Part shown: positions 1 to 14,438 of the stretch, in pieces | How the letters are laid out: the number at the start of each line of letters is the position of its first letter | Numbering within the stretch: the first letter of the stretch is position 1 | Assembly: GCA_029204225.1 (NCBI GenBank) | Contig: CM055095.1 | Coordinates: 13,794,049 to 13,858,048, forward strand | Length of the DNA stretch: 64,000 nt | Source: Diphasiastrum complanatum | Taxonomy: Eukaryota; Streptophyta; Lycopodiopsida; Lycopodiales; Lycopodiaceae | Reading direction: 5' to 3' | Notes under the pieces: model-generated | Told to the model about the DNA's origin: nothing | Databases searched by the model: none | The model's input: only the letters and a program-made list of their open reading frames with translations | Program-made: the position numbers and the translations under genes

Positions 1-1
1 G

Positions 2-217
2 AATATTGACAACAGAAACATGGTTGATGAGGATATGGAAATATCTCCAAGTCCTTTAAATATTGTTGAAAATACTATAAATGAATTGGATGATTCTGAC
101 ACAAATGACAATATTGAGAGAGGGTCCGATTACTATAGTGATGATGGAATTCATCTAAGTGGAGATGAGTTGCAAGATGTATTGGCTGATGAATTTGAAT
201 CTTGTGATGATGAATAA
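2..217 (+). CDS. Acidic C-terminal tail of an unrecognised protein (cut by window edge)
   Basis: The frame is open from the left edge of the window and stops with TAA at 215-217. The visible ~71 residues are strongly acidic, with runs such as DDSDTNDNIERGSDYYSDD and DELQDVLADEFESCDDE. Acidic tails of this kind close several plant transposases and nuclear proteins, but nothing here names a family. The Met at position 20 is probably not the real start. It could equally be the last exon of a host gene or of a transposon gene; I cannot tell which. Confidence 0.25.
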   Translation, partial: NIDNRNMVDEDMEISPSPLNIVENTINELDDSDTNDNIERGSDYYSDDGIHLSGDELQDVLADEFESCDDE

Positions 218-2429
<2,212 letters not shown>

Positions 2430-2550
2430 TTTTAAAGCTTTCTTTTTCTCTACTTATCTCTCTTAAGCTCTCTATTTTTCCAAGCTCTCTCTTTTTCTCA
2501 AGCTCTCTTTGTTTCTTGTGAATAATTGCCTACATTGGCAAATCTAGCCA

Positions 2551-5500
2551 TGTAGAATATTGTACATTTTGTCAATATTGTTTGTTGGTTACTTGAATGG
2601 CCAAAGTGCCACTTGTACATACACACCTAAAGTAGGTTACCACGAGTCAAGAGGAGTGGTTGTGTCTATTTGGTAGTGATTCCTACTTTGTAGGATCTAG
2701 ACCATGATTTATGATGAGATTTGTACCTACCATGCACCTACCAAGCATGACTCTTGGATCTAGACTAGGGTTTTCACATTAGGGCAAGAAAGTGGAGTCT
2801 ACTTCCTTATTACATGCTGGATTTTCACCTAAATTTGCAAAGGAAGTGTGTTTTACTATGTATTTCCATTCTCCATAGTGAGAAGATAGAAACTTTTTGG
2901 AGCCTCAAGGAGAAACTCGAGTTTCCTCTCATTGTATGGTGATTACTCTATTTTTCCAATGAAACCCAGCTTTGGCACTTTGTACTACAGCCTTATTTCC
3001 ACACGTGTGGAGTTGGATTAGACTATTTGATCAATGCTTTGATTGTCTCTACTTGTTTCCTATCAAGCTGCTAAACTAGATCTTGTTTTCTGATGACTAG
3101 TTTCTGATAGATTGTTTAACAAGCATACAATCACCTTGTGGATCATTCAAAGATCCATTTATGGTCCTTAGTACTGTACTTTTCACATGGTATCAGATCC
3201 AAGTACAAGGCCATTGATCTGTGTTTGAATCTAATCCAGTTTTAGCAGGTTTTGGTGCAAAAAGCTAGTATTGGAAGGGCGAGCTGGTATCCAGGTTTTG
3301 GTGAGGGGATTTGATCCCAAACTTTTTCAGGATCAAAATCCGTACTGTTCACACGTGTGGGAATCTCTGAACCAGCATTTAATAACCCATATTCATTGGA
3401 TCATAGAAAATTCATATGGTGTCAGTTTGATGTAATTTTTGGTGCAAATCCTAGAATAAGCTACCAAGATCACTTGCCATTGATTAGTTTTGAATTTGTT
3501 TCATGAAAACTAATTAATCTAGGCTGATTTCAGACCTTCTTAAAGTGGAAACCAGGTCTTGAAAGTACATCAAAGTGAATGAGAGAGATAGAGTCAGTTT
3601 TTGTCCAAGAATAGCCAAGATTGGCAAGATTTGCTTGAGTGTAGTTTTCATCTCATCTTATCTTCATTCCAGCTTGTGAGGGAGTGATAGAACTGTGATT
3701 ACAAATCCATCTGTTGGATTAGAAGTCAACATTTGAGTGAAACACTGCAAGTTAGAAACTTTGTGAGTTTCAGGTCCAAACAAATCTATATCTTGTGTGT
3801 AGAATCTTGCTAGTAAGATGGGATCGGTGGGAGCCTACCTTCTAGAAGCTAGTGAGAGGTTAAATTCTACCAATTATGCTATTTGGAAAGTGAGGATGGA
3901 GTCACTAATGGTGCTCCAGGATCTTTATGAGTTTCTAATAGATGATGAAGATGAACCTCTAGGTGCACAGGAATTAGTGAGATACAAGAAGAGGTCTAGG
4001 CTTGCACTTCACTATATTAAGATGAATGTAAGCAATGATCTTTTAAGGGAAGTATCATCATGTAAGAGTGCTAAAGAGGCTTGGGAATCTTTAAAATCTA
4101 TCTATGAGTCTAGTAACACTTCGAGGGTTCTCATGCTTAGGAACCAGATTCTACAAAGCATGAAGAGGAGTGATGAGAATGCACAAGATTATGTGCTAAG
4201 AATCAAGTCTCTTAATAGGGAGTTAGCTTCCATTGGAGAGAAGATTCAAGATAGTGAGCTTGTTCAGATTGTCCTAAATGGTCTAGGGAGTGGCTTTACA
4301 AATTTGGTCCAAAGCTTTGCAATCCAAGACACTTTGCCTACTATAGAAAAGCTACACAGTGTATTAGTAGCTGAAGAGTGTAGGATGTTGCATACCAATG
4401 CAAGAATGAATGCTATTTCTCTGCAGGATGGTGATGAGAAAGCTAATTTCTCATTTAAAAGCAAGAAGAAGACCAATGGCAAGAAGAAGCACTTCAAGGA
4501 GACCAAGGAGGAGGATGAGGCTTCAATCTCAAAGGGCAAGATCAAAGACAAGTCCAAGTACAAATGTTTTTTCTGTGGAAAGAAAGGACATTTTGCATCA
4601 GAATGTCTCAAGAAGAAGAAGACACAAGAGAGCAAACAAAGCAACATTGCACATCAGGAGGAAGAGGAGGATGAAGAGTCATCCTTGATGGTTTCCAACA
4701 AACCACCATCATCCAAGAGCAACACCAATGATTCTTGGTGGATTGATAGTGGGGCAAGTTCCCACATGACATATCAAAAGGACATATTCTCCACCTTACT
4801 TTCTTACAATGACTTACATAGATCAATCTATACTGCAAGTAGTCAAGAATGTAAGATAAGTGGAATAGTAACAATTCCCTTGTATGTGGGATCATCCAAA
4901 AGGATGAATCTAGATAATGTTCTTTATGTTCCTAAGTTAACCAAGAATTTGCTTAGTGTTGGCCAGTTAATGGATAATGGCCTAGATGTACAATTTAAGC
5001 ATGAAGTTTGTTCCATCCTTAGAAATGATGAATGTATAGCCAAAGGCTTTAAGCAAGGTAGATTGTTTAAGCTTGATGCTAATATTGCAGTGGAGAGTGT
5101 TAACTTGGCAAAGGTGGAGCTATCAAAGGTGGAACTGTGGCACAAAAGGTTGGGCCACCCCAACTACAAAGCCATGGAATCTATGACTACAAAGGAGCTT
5201 GCAGTTGGACTCCCCAAGCATTTGTCAAAGTGTGGGAAGAGATGTGAAGCATGCAGCCTCTCAAAGGCTCACAAGCTACCCTTCTCAAGATCTACATCAA
5301 GATCAAACTCTCCTCTTGAACTCATCCATTCGGATGTTCATAGTTTTTCACATGAGTCTAATGGTGGTGCCAAGTACTATGTAATCTTCATTGATGACTA
5401 TTCTAGATTTTGTTGGATGTACCTCTTGTCTAGCAAATCAATGGTGTTTGATTCTTTTGTAAAGTTCAATACTTTGGTAGAAAATCAACTTAGTACCAAG

Positions 5501-6925
5501 ATTAAGGTATTAAGGAGTGATAATGGAGGTGAATATGTCTCCAATAAGTTGATTGACTTTTGTATTTCTAATGGCATAAAGAGGGAGTTGTCATGTCCAT
5601 ACACCCCTCAACAAAATGGAGTGAGTGAGAGAAGAAATAGATCTCTTTGTGAGTGTGCTAAGGCCTTAAGGCTAGATGCTTCTCTATCCAAACCATTTTG
5701 GGGTGAAGCAATAACTTGTGCTAACTATTTGTGCAATAGATTGCCAAACCAAGCCATTGGAGGAATGACACCATTTGAAGCTCTATTTGGAGAGAAGCCC
5801 AATCTCAAAGATCTCAAAGTTTTTGGATCCACTTGCTATGTACACCAATCCTTGGATAAGAGAAGGAAGGATGATGCAACATCCATCAAGGGCATCTTTG
5901 TGGGATATGGTGAGAATAGCAAAGGTTATAGAGTCTTCAATCCCATCACTAGCAAGGTGATAGTGAGTAGGGATGTTATTTTTGATGAAGGACATGCTTG
6001 TGATTTGGATGATAATGCTACTAATCATCTTGATGCCAAGAATCATGCTAGGATGGAGGAGGAGCTTCCAAGTGAAGAAGAACTTGAGGATCCACCTCAA
6101 GATGCAAGAACTCCAAGAACTCCAAGAAGATCTACAAGGGCAAGATCCGAGCCATTGAGGCTCACCTATGATGGTCAAGGTGATCAAAGGGAAGGCTCAT
6201 CATCTTTCACATCTTACACCTTTCTTACTTCAATGTTAGATGAGCCAACATGCTATGAAGATGCTTGTAAGTCTAAAAGTTGGATGGATGCTATGCAAGT
6301 AGAGTATGATGCTCTTATTGAGAATCATACTTGGGATCTTGTGGATCTTCCTCAAGGGAAGAAACCTCTTGATTGCAAGTGGGTGTTTAGATTGAAGTAT
6401 AATAAAGATGGATCAATAAGCAAGCATAAAGCTAGGCTTGTTGCCAAAGGTTTTTTACAAACCAAAGGCATTGACTATGATGAGACTTTTGCTCCTGTGG
6501 CTAAGCTTGTTACTATCAGGTTGATCATTAGTCTTGCTACAACCTTCAATTGGGAGCTATTCCAACTTGACTTCATAAATGCATTCCTCAATGGTTATTT
6601 GGAGGAAGAGATCTACATGAGGCAACCCGAGGGCTTCATCAAGGCAAAGCATGAAGGAAAGGTGTGTTTTTTGAAGAAGAGCCTTTATGGGCTCAAGCAA
6701 GCACCTAGAGCATGGTACTCTAGGCTAAACTCTTTTCTCATTTCCATCAATTTTGTAATGAGTGCCTATGATCCATCATTGTATATAAGTTTTCATGATG
6801 GCATGATCATTATTCTTGTTTTGTATGTAGATGACATTATCTTGAGTGGTAATGATCTAGATGGAATTAGAGATGTAAAAATTGCTTTAGCAAAAGAGTT
6901 TAAGATGGTAGATCTCGGCCTATTA
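2551..6925 (+). mobile_element. Ty1/copia LTR retrotransposon fossil (5' LTR, primer site, gag-pol)
   Basis: An LTR-like segment ends CA at 3187, directly before an initiator-Met-type primer site. A ~620-base leader follows, then one long gag-pol frame. The LTR start near 2551 is a guess, because no second LTR is visible for comparison. Copia-type sequence runs out near 6920, where unrelated sequence begins. The copy is therefore incomplete at its 3' side and cannot be autonomous as it stands. The open state of the long frame suggests a fairly young fossil. Confidence 0.85.
3188..3200 (+). other. Primer-binding site of the copia element
   Basis: TGGTATCAGATCC follows the LTR end (...TTTCACA) directly. 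It matches the complement of the plant initiator-Met tRNA 3' end (TGGTATCAGAGCC) at 12 of 13 bases. This fixes the 3' edge of the LTR at about 3187. Confidence 0.85.
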
Positions 6926-7012
6926 AGAATGAAACAACTTTGTCTTTCCGAAGGAGAGCCCGATTTTAATAGAAGTATTTTTTCGATGGATATCCCATCG
7001 GAGGAATCGTGA
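3818..7012 (+). CDS. Copia gag-pol polyprotein frame (1064 codons)
   Basis: This is a copia polyprotein in family order. A gag domain fills about residues 1-240. A CCHC zinc knuckle (CFFCGKKGHFASEC) lies near residue 250, and the aspartic protease (WWIDSGASSHMT) near 307. The pre-integrase motif (LWHKRLGHPNYKAM) lies near 440. The integrase core runs from about 500, with HSDVHSF, a DDYSR segment and SDNGGEY. Reverse transcriptase occupies about 810-1030, with LYVDDIILSG as the catalytic motif. The last ~30 residues are not copia-like and come from the sequence fused downstream. The Met at 3818 sits in good context before SVGAYLLEASERLNSTNYAIW, a normal copia gag start. Part of a fossil; no RNase H is present. 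Confidence 0.9.
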   Translation: MGSVGAYLLEASERLNSTNYAIWKVRMESLMVLQDLYEFLIDDEDEPLGAQELVRYKKRSRLALHYIKMNVSNDLLREVSSCKSAKEAWESLKSIYESSNTSRVLMLRNQILQSMKRSDENAQDYVLRIKSLNRELASIGEKIQDSELVQIVLNGLGSGFTNLVQSFAIQDTLPTIEKLHSVLVAEECRMLHTNARMNAISLQDGDEKANFSFKSKKKTNGKKKHFKETKEEDEASISKGKIKDKSKYKCFFCGKKGHFASECLKKKKTQESKQSNIAHQEEEEDEESSLMVSNKPPSSKSNTNDSWWIDSGASSHMTYQKDIFSTLLSYNDLHRSIYTASSQECKISGIVTIPLYVGSSKRMNLDNVLYVPKLTKNLLSVGQLMDNGLDVQFKHEVCSILRNDECIAKGFKQGRLFKLDANIAVESVNLAKVELSKVELWHKRLGHPNYKAMESMTTKELAVGLPKHLSKCGKRCEACSLSKAHKLPFSRSTSRSNSPLELIHSDVHSFSHESNGGAKYYVIFIDDYSRFCWMYLLSSKSMVFDSFVKFNTLVENQLSTKIKVLRSDNGGEYVSNKLIDFCISNGIKRELSCPYTPQQNGVSERRNRSLCECAKALRLDASLSKPFWGEAITCANYLCNRLPNQAIGGMTPFEALFGEKPNLKDLKVFGSTCYVHQSLDKRRKDDATSIKGIFVGYGENSKGYRVFNPITSKVIVSRDVIFDEGHACDLDDNATNHLDAKNHARMEEELPSEEELEDPPQDARTPRTPRRSTRARSEPLRLTYDGQGDQREGSSSFTSYTFLTSMLDEPTCYEDACKSKSWMDAMQVEYDALIENHTWDLVDLPQGKKPLDCKWVFRLKYNKDGSISKHKARLVAKGFLQTKGIDYDETFAPVAKLVTIRLIISLATTFNWELFQLDFINAFLNGYLEEEIYMRQPEGFIKAKHEGKVCFLKKSLYGLKQAPRAWYSRLNSFLISINFVMSAYDPSLYISFHDGMIIILVLYVDDIILSGNDLDGIRDVKIALAKEFKMVDLGLLRMKQLCLSEGEPDFNRSIFSMDIPSEES

Positions 7013-7071
7013 AATATGTTTTATAATCTAGATGATGATGGCTCCATCACCAAAGATACTAGGGCAACGTC

Positions 7072-7953
7072 GTGATCAATAGGATGCACGACCTTGCTCT
7101 CAAATATTTTGGCCACAACTTATATACTCCTTGGGAGCAACAAGACCAAGAAGACAAAAATAAGATACTTGAGATTTTAAATAATGAGTTTCCTCAATCA
7201 AATAGATTCGATGAGGTATGGGCATTGACAAGTATGTGTACGCATATTCGTCATAAGCGCCAATCGTTACAAAAATATGTAAAAAATGGCCAAAAAAAAG
7301 GGCCAGGGTGGGCTTCAAAGAAAGATGGGCAAAGGTGGTACACGAGGCCAAGCATCCGAATCTCGATCGCTTCAAACAGCAATGGGAAGTGACCAAATCA
7401 AGAATTAATCTCTTGGGCCAAATTCACCTTGGCTAAGGTGGAAAAGCCAATTTACAAGCCCAATTTGTAAGTTTTGCTTTTTTAGTTTCATTTTATTATA
7501 GTAAATAGTTATGTTTTTTTAATTACTAATCACTTTTCATATCTAAATGATTGCATTCATGTTTGTATAGCAAAGAGATTTTGGGCGAACATACACGAAT
7601 GCCGAGTACAAGATTGGGTACCAACAATGTTACAATGCTTTGGTTGACCATCTTGCTCAACACGGCATTCATCCTAGGTAAATTCTTGCTATATTAATCT
7701 CATTTGCTTCTATTAATTAGTAATCGTTTTTATTAGTTTTTCTTGCTTGTTAGTAAATTTCATTTACTTTACTTATTTGCTATTGACTTTTGTTATCTTT
7801 TGTGATGTGTAGAGAAGTTCGACATCTTATGTAGAGGAGGGGTCGGGTGAAGAAGTCGGTGAAGCAGAAGCGGAAGCGGAAGCGGAGATGTCCAAAAATG
7901 AGAGTGAAGGACAAGCTTCCGCACAAGACTCGGATTCGGACAATGACAATTAA
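7072..7953 (+). pseudogene. Remains of an unrecognised multi-exon gene with an acidic C-terminus
   Basis: Protein-like sequence appears in pieces joined by plausible GT-AG introns. A first piece (7072 to about 7466) changes frame internally near 7280-7330: HKRQSLQKYVKNGQKKGPGW lies in one frame and AKHPNLDRFKQQWEVTKSRI in another. The second frame meets a TAA at 7434-7436. The next exon is 7571-7678 (GRTYTNAEYKIGYQQCYNAL). The last is 7815-7953: a repeated Glu-Ala stretch, then an Asp/Ser-rich tail ending SDNDN and TAA. The introns are about 104 and 136 bases. The shape (basic body, acidic tail) resembles accessory proteins of plant CACTA (En/Spm) transposons, but this is only a guess. The gene starts where the copia sequence stops. 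Confidence 0.35.
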
Positions 7954-8963
<1,010 letters not shown>

Positions 8964-9057
8964 CTAACAATTAAAATTGTTGCCAAATCACAAACGATAC
9001 ATTGAGCAACCCAAATTTCATTTCCACGCCTTAAAAATTTTGCGTGATAGACCCACG

Positions 9058-9290
9058 CGTGGTAGAGCCACGCAAATCTTGGAAATTTTCCACGTCGTAG
9101 CAAATCTTCAGAGAACAAAAACTTTGCATTTTGCCACGTGGCTGCGCAAATTTTTAGGTGTGGTACAACAATGAGTGGTAGAGCCACGCATGGCTCTACC
9201 ACAAAATTCAATTTGAAAAAATCCTCCTTTTCTTGGCCGGGCGAGGGTGTGTACCTGCTGAAAAATGCATCGGCGTGGCTCTACCACGCG
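9058..9290. repeat. Cluster of the motif GTGGTAGAGCCACG in both orientations
   Basis: CGTGGTAGAGCCACG occurs at 9058-9072. At 9175-9202 two opposed copies form a hairpin with 12-base arms (GTGGTAGAGCCA) around CGCA. A reverse copy lies at 9273-9290. Each unit is itself an interrupted palindrome (CGTGG-TAGAG-CCACG). The cluster may belong to a transposon end or be a protein-binding array. Nothing is recognised from 9291 to 9640. Confidence 0.7.
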
Positions 9291-9639
9291 TCAGTTGTTC
9301 CTACGTGCATTGCCATACAAACATCACGAGCTTCAAATTGACCCCGTCTTATGTGCGTGACAAAGTGCCAATGTATGTAGTTGTGTGCTCTCTGCTAACA
9401 TCGTGTAGAGCGGGCCTCGACATCCATATGTCTGTGCAGATCTCGAAGGATTTCCTCATCGACATCAGACTGCGTCTGGGGTGCTCATGGAATGGTGGCG
9501 TCCGTATCGAGCATGTAGGAGTCAGGGTTCACCTACAACCATGACAGACATTGAGTCACCTTACAAGTTTCATTGCAGAGCCTATAAAATACCCAAAAAC
9601 TAGTAATGACGAGAAGCATATGCAAGGCAAGCAATGGTG

Positions 9640-10690
9640 AGAAAAACAAACCTCAAGAAGGCCCTTCGTCTCTGCCGTATCGTCGTAGCATCCGTGCATT
9701 GCTGGACACATAGACCCATCATCTACAGTGCTCAATTGATAGCTGGTTCCTCTTCTTCATGTGCTATATGGACCAGCTACTCCAGTTCCACTCACAAGAG
9801 AAAGCTAAACAATCTCGAGACAACACTCTCTCTGCCAGGCGTTGGAGCTTTGGCGACGACCATAACAACCCCAACATATCACTAGACGGAGCTGGTCCTC
9901 CCTTTGTTGGCACCTCTCATGGCCGAATACTCCAACCCCTCTCTCAAACCTCAGCAAGGCCCCCTTGATGATGTTGAGGCGCTCAGCCCCACATGAGGGC
10001 AAAATAACGATTTCACAAGTCAATGTCTATACAAGCAAGATTGTACGCGCATGCACCATGAAAACCCTTAGAAGATAAATTGAAATTTTTAATGTAATAC
10101 CTGGCCCTCGATACACTCGATCTGTGTACTCTAGCCATCCTCTATGGAGCTCTGGGTCCCCCGCTCGTCTGGTGGTGCGCCACAAGGGATGCAACATGTG
10201 TACCGCGTGGATGGGCTTGTAGAAATAGTCCCACCTCTGCTGCCCAATGTCTATCGGTTCCTACCTCTTGCAACACCCAACAACACAAGACACATTATAG
10301 TCATTAGTCATTCCTCATGCAAAATTACAAGATGAAATGGAAACATAGCACAGATAGGAAAAAATAATTGTACTTGACCTCATCCAAGCTAGATCTGGTC
10401 AGCGCCTCCCCCATGCGGTCCATGAACTCGTATATGAGACCAAGAGTGCACCCCTCTCGGTCTACTAGGTGTAGCACACAACAAACAGGCCTCAGTACAT
10501 CAATAAGATCCAATGCCCATGTCTAGAACTCATCTCCATATACAGTCATCTAGAAATATACCGAATCCTCACCATGGGCTCTGAACTCATCGAATACAGT
10601 GTTGGCCACCATCCTCCATAAATGGTCTCACATAGCCGCCAAATGCTCGAACACCATGAAGTAGTATCCAAACTATGTAGGTGTCAGCTT
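9640..10690 (-). pseudogene. Decayed hAT-superfamily transposase
   Basis: Reading the minus strand from 10690 down, hAT segments appear in the correct order but in changing frames with internal stops. First comes VLHLVDREGCTLGLIYEFMD (about 10390-10480), which matches LLRVVDREGATMGFVYELMD of the better copy at 55.3-57.1 kb. Then comes QQRWDYFYKPIHAVHMLHPL (about 10190-10250), matching the LERWDMMHSPLLAAAFALHP region. Last comes CEWNWS...HMKKRNQL (about 9740-9800), the degenerate C-terminal dimerisation motif (CERNWS...H.KKRNRL). The N-terminal half is not seen. It belongs to the same broad family as the 55-57 kb copy but is much more diverged. Confidence 0.75.
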
Positions 10691-12086
10691 CTTGAAATTC
10701 AATGACGAGTTTGTCCCCATGTGTGTGGTGATTGGAATGTTTATTGTGTATGGTTCTTGCAATGTTTTTCTCCAAAAGTAGGAAAAATGTAATTGAGTAT
10801 AATGTTGCAAGAATAAATCCACTGATGTTAGGCTGTGAAGAAGAAAGGAAGCGCCCTCGGATACAAAATGCCATCCTTCTAAAACATAGATGGAGCCTTC
10901 ATTCTCTTCCAAGCAAGTAGATTGGCTGGCTGGCTTTGATATCAGAAGTTGACAATTTGGGTTGCTTTGAATTTCTTGTCCTGAGCGGAGCATATTCTGG
11001 TGACAGATCCACATGAAGATGATAAAGCTTTATCATCAGTACATTAGTATAGTAACAAACAACACAATGACAATAACAAAGCTGGAGATGGCACTAACGA
11101 CCTTGGAGATAGAGATGGCGTAGGCTTTGTTTATGAAATGTCACTCCTAATTCAAATTTTTGAGTGTTTCCAACTATTGGGAGGGAATATTTCAGCATTT
11201 TGAAAAATTATACTTTAATTGTGGTTAAACACCAATGAAGTTTGATGTGACTAAACTAAGGTGCATTCATTTACATAAAAAGTAGTGTGAGCAGATGCCT
11301 AAAAAAGTTAAAAAATGATATTTTAATTACTGTATAGTTTTTTTTTTCTCTCCTACATGGCATTTCTTATAGGGCCCTTTTGGGCCCATATTTTCTCTAA
11401 TGCTTCACTTTTTTGATCCATTGTAGTCAATTGGCATACTCTCACTGACATCATCATAGTTTTTGCACTTTTTTTTTTTTTTAATTTTTTTTTTTTAAGT
11501 CAGGATCTAAACTAGTCTTAGTTGTAATGCAAGCTTCGCTCTTGCTTGAGCTTACATTTGATTAAACTTCCCCTTTTGGGATGTATATATGTTTCTCATC
11601 AATGTACCTATTAGTTTAAAAATGCACCAAGGTGTTTCTTCAAGTTGGAGTCTTGTAGAGATAAATAAATTCGTTCAAAGTTGTTATGTCAAATTTTGAA
11701 AAGTAGCACCCAAATTAGCAAAGTTGGGAGCATCCTGTATAATAAAAACTACAAATAATTTAGTGCATGTGTGCTTGTGTAGAAATGACAAAACCAAAAC
11801 ACAAGATATATTCATTGCATAAATGTATTTATACATAAAATAATAGGATAAACTACTCATATTTATTGCTCTCTACTACTCACATCCCTCCACCAAAGTA
11901 TGTAAAATCTTCTAGGCCATTTCCTTGTCGATCTAGATAACATTTTTCTAGAGGATCTTAGGATCCAATGCATAAGCAAGTCTACTTTCAAATTAGATTG
12001 ACAAAAATGAATTTTGACACATTTATCCCTAATTATTTCCTAGCTAGTGAGCAAGGGTTCAACACACACTTTTGTTCACAGAAGTG
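10691..12086. other. Non-coding stretch with T-rich runs
   Basis: No gene recognised. T-rich runs occur at about 11338-11350 and 11469-11506. The final bases (CAGAAGTG, 12079-12086) are the left target-site copy of the LTR element that follows. Confidence 0.5.
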
Positions 12087-12915
12087 TGAAAAATGCAAAA
12101 ATAAGCTTGGTAGAGGCCAAAAATCATGTATATAGGATGATTACACATGTGTGGAGCTTGTCCCCACATGTGAAAATAGTGTATTTGTCATGTACCATAA
12201 TCATATAGGTTGTACATATGATTTAATTCAAGTTCTAGTGGCTAAAAAGGCCAAAAGCTAGTTTTCTAGACATATGACACATGGCATCAATCTATTGCTT
12301 GCATGAGCCACATTATTTGGTTAGGTGTCACATCCCATGTGTAGAGGACAACTCACATGTGTGAAATAAGCTGAAGTAGACGAATTTTGACTTCTAGAAG
12401 ATTTTCAAGTAGATCTCCATATAGAAGGAAAATGGACCAAAAGTGCTCAAAATAGAAGGTTTTGTCCAAGTGTCAGTTTTGCATGATGAATCATCATATG
12501 ACAAAGCACCTTCACACACGTGGGATCAAAGGGATGATCAGTACCACGAGCTCTCACTTATTGTATATATAGAGCCACATTTGGCCATAATCGGTGTGAG
12601 ACACCAATCTTGGTTTTGGAAGCAATTTTGAGTGATTCTCTCCATTTGTCTACATTTGTTTTGATTGTTTTGAGGTTCTATCAATGTGTACTTGATTTTC
12701 AGGTTGGAGTCCGTACTCAAACAATGTTTCACACGTGTGAAACCATAAAGTACACTTACCTTCAATTAATGATTGTTCTTGTTAGGATTTTGTGTCTAGA
12801 ATTGATCTAGATTTATTTTAATCTGAAGTAGATTGATAGATCAAATAATCTGACAACCAATCCCTCTTGAGGATCATATTAGGATCCACTCTTGGTCCTT
12901 TTTGTACTTTTTGCA
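12087..12915 (+). repeat. 5' LTR of the LARD-like element
   Basis: It matches 16458-17286 along its whole length. It contains several CACATGTG/CACGTGTG palindromes, including a perfect 16-base palindrome TTTCACACGTGTGAAA at 12727-12742. TATATATAGAG near 12562-12572 is a possible TATA box. Confidence 0.9.
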
Positions 12916-12917
12916 CC

Positions 12918-12930
12918 TGGTATCAGAGCC
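12918..12930 (+). other. Primer-binding site of the LARD-like element
   Basis: TGGTATCAGAGCC is an exact match to the complement of the plant initiator-Met tRNA 3' end. It lies two or three bases after the 5' LTR. Confidence 0.93.
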
Positions 12931-14438
12931 TAGTACAAGAGGTTTTGTTGAAATTGATAGGGTTAATCCAAATCAAAGCCAAAATTAGCAGTTTTTTGGA
13001 AACTAGTCAAATTTTGTGTAGCGAGTTGGATTTGATAGCTATTCTCAAAATTTTTGGTCCAGATCTTGTTGTGGGCTGTAGGAACCTTTTTCACACGTGT
13101 GAGACCGTACCGCTCCGGTTTTGGCTGAGAAATTTCAAAAATTTGTAGAATTTGACTCACATACCCAATTTGAGTGATTTTTGTTGCAAAATCAAGCATT
13201 TTCTATAATAAATCTAATCCTTTGATTAGTTCTTGGATTAGATCAGCCAAAAAATTAAAATTAAAGCTTAAAATAGGTGCATTAATTGATCTTCTCTGAT
13301 TTTTTGAGTGTATGTTGAAGTTAAGAGAGATTTCGCTAAAAATCATAGATTAAGGAGTGATATGCAAGGTGTGAGTTTGAAATCCATTGTATCATCACTC
13401 TAGATTTGTTCAAGAGTGATAGGGTCAAGTTTAGAAGCATCAATTTGCTAGAAAACATCTTTGGATCTGTCCTCCAAGTGAAACCTTTGAGAGTTTCTAG
13501 TGCATATAGAGCATCTATGCAAATCTTTTGTAGAATTTGACATAGATTGGCTTCAATTGAGAGTTCTAGAAAAGAGATTGAGATCCAAGTCCATTGTTCA
13601 ACCCTACTCAATTTGTTTGAGTGATTGTAAGGTTTGAAAAGAGTCATTAAGTTGTCTATGACAAATGTGTAGAGAGAGATCCAATTTCCTAAGAGTTCCT
13701 TCCTTTGTAGAGGGCAAGATCTAGGAGCTCATTATGTGTTGTTATTGGTGGAGAGTTTGTCTCTTCCTAGGTGATCAAATTTTTCTAAGTGGCATTAGCT
13801 CTTTGAAGCACAATATCTTATTGAAAAAAATCACCACTTTTGATTTTGAATTTCATTCCAAGTCTTAAGAGGTAGAGTAATTGGTGGAATCCAATAGGGG
13901 TGATTGAGTCAATTTATTGAGCAAAAATTGACATAGTATGTATGAAACTCAAATTAGTTCTATTCAAACTTTCTTTGTGAGAGTGTGAAGGTCAATTTGA
14001 GATCCCATTGGATGTCTAGAATGAGGAGGAGTCCATATTTGAGTATTCATGCATGGTTGAGAAAATTCATTCTAAATCTCAAGTGTGAGATTATTTGGGT
14101 CAAGAGTGAGTCCAAAAGAAGTGATTAAATTTGATTTTCATGTATTTGAAACAAAACCCATCTTTTGTTCAAGAATCTCAAGTGTTGAGAGAACTAGTCA
14201 AGTGAAAAGGAAAATCTAGGTGTCAAACCTTTTTCATATCCATTTCAACTTTCAAAAGAAAGACTCATTGGTATTTGATGAGTCCAATAGGAGATTGGAT
14301 CTTATTTCTTTAGTGATTTGATTCAAAGATTGTGTGCTTTTGTCTTAGTGATCAAAACAAAGTTTCCAAGTGACTAGTCATTACTGTGAAGATTGATTCT
14401 TAGGTTTGTGAGCTAGATCTTTTGTAGATCTTTCTAGA

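Noticed and set aside
4264-4895. Minus-strand frames over the copia gag
   Set aside because: Antisense shadows of the long copia polyprotein frame.
10587-11014. Minus-strand frames of 95 and 113 codons
   Set aside because: Their right parts are unrelated to the hAT fragment and show no domain. Only the sequence below about 10690 supports a call.
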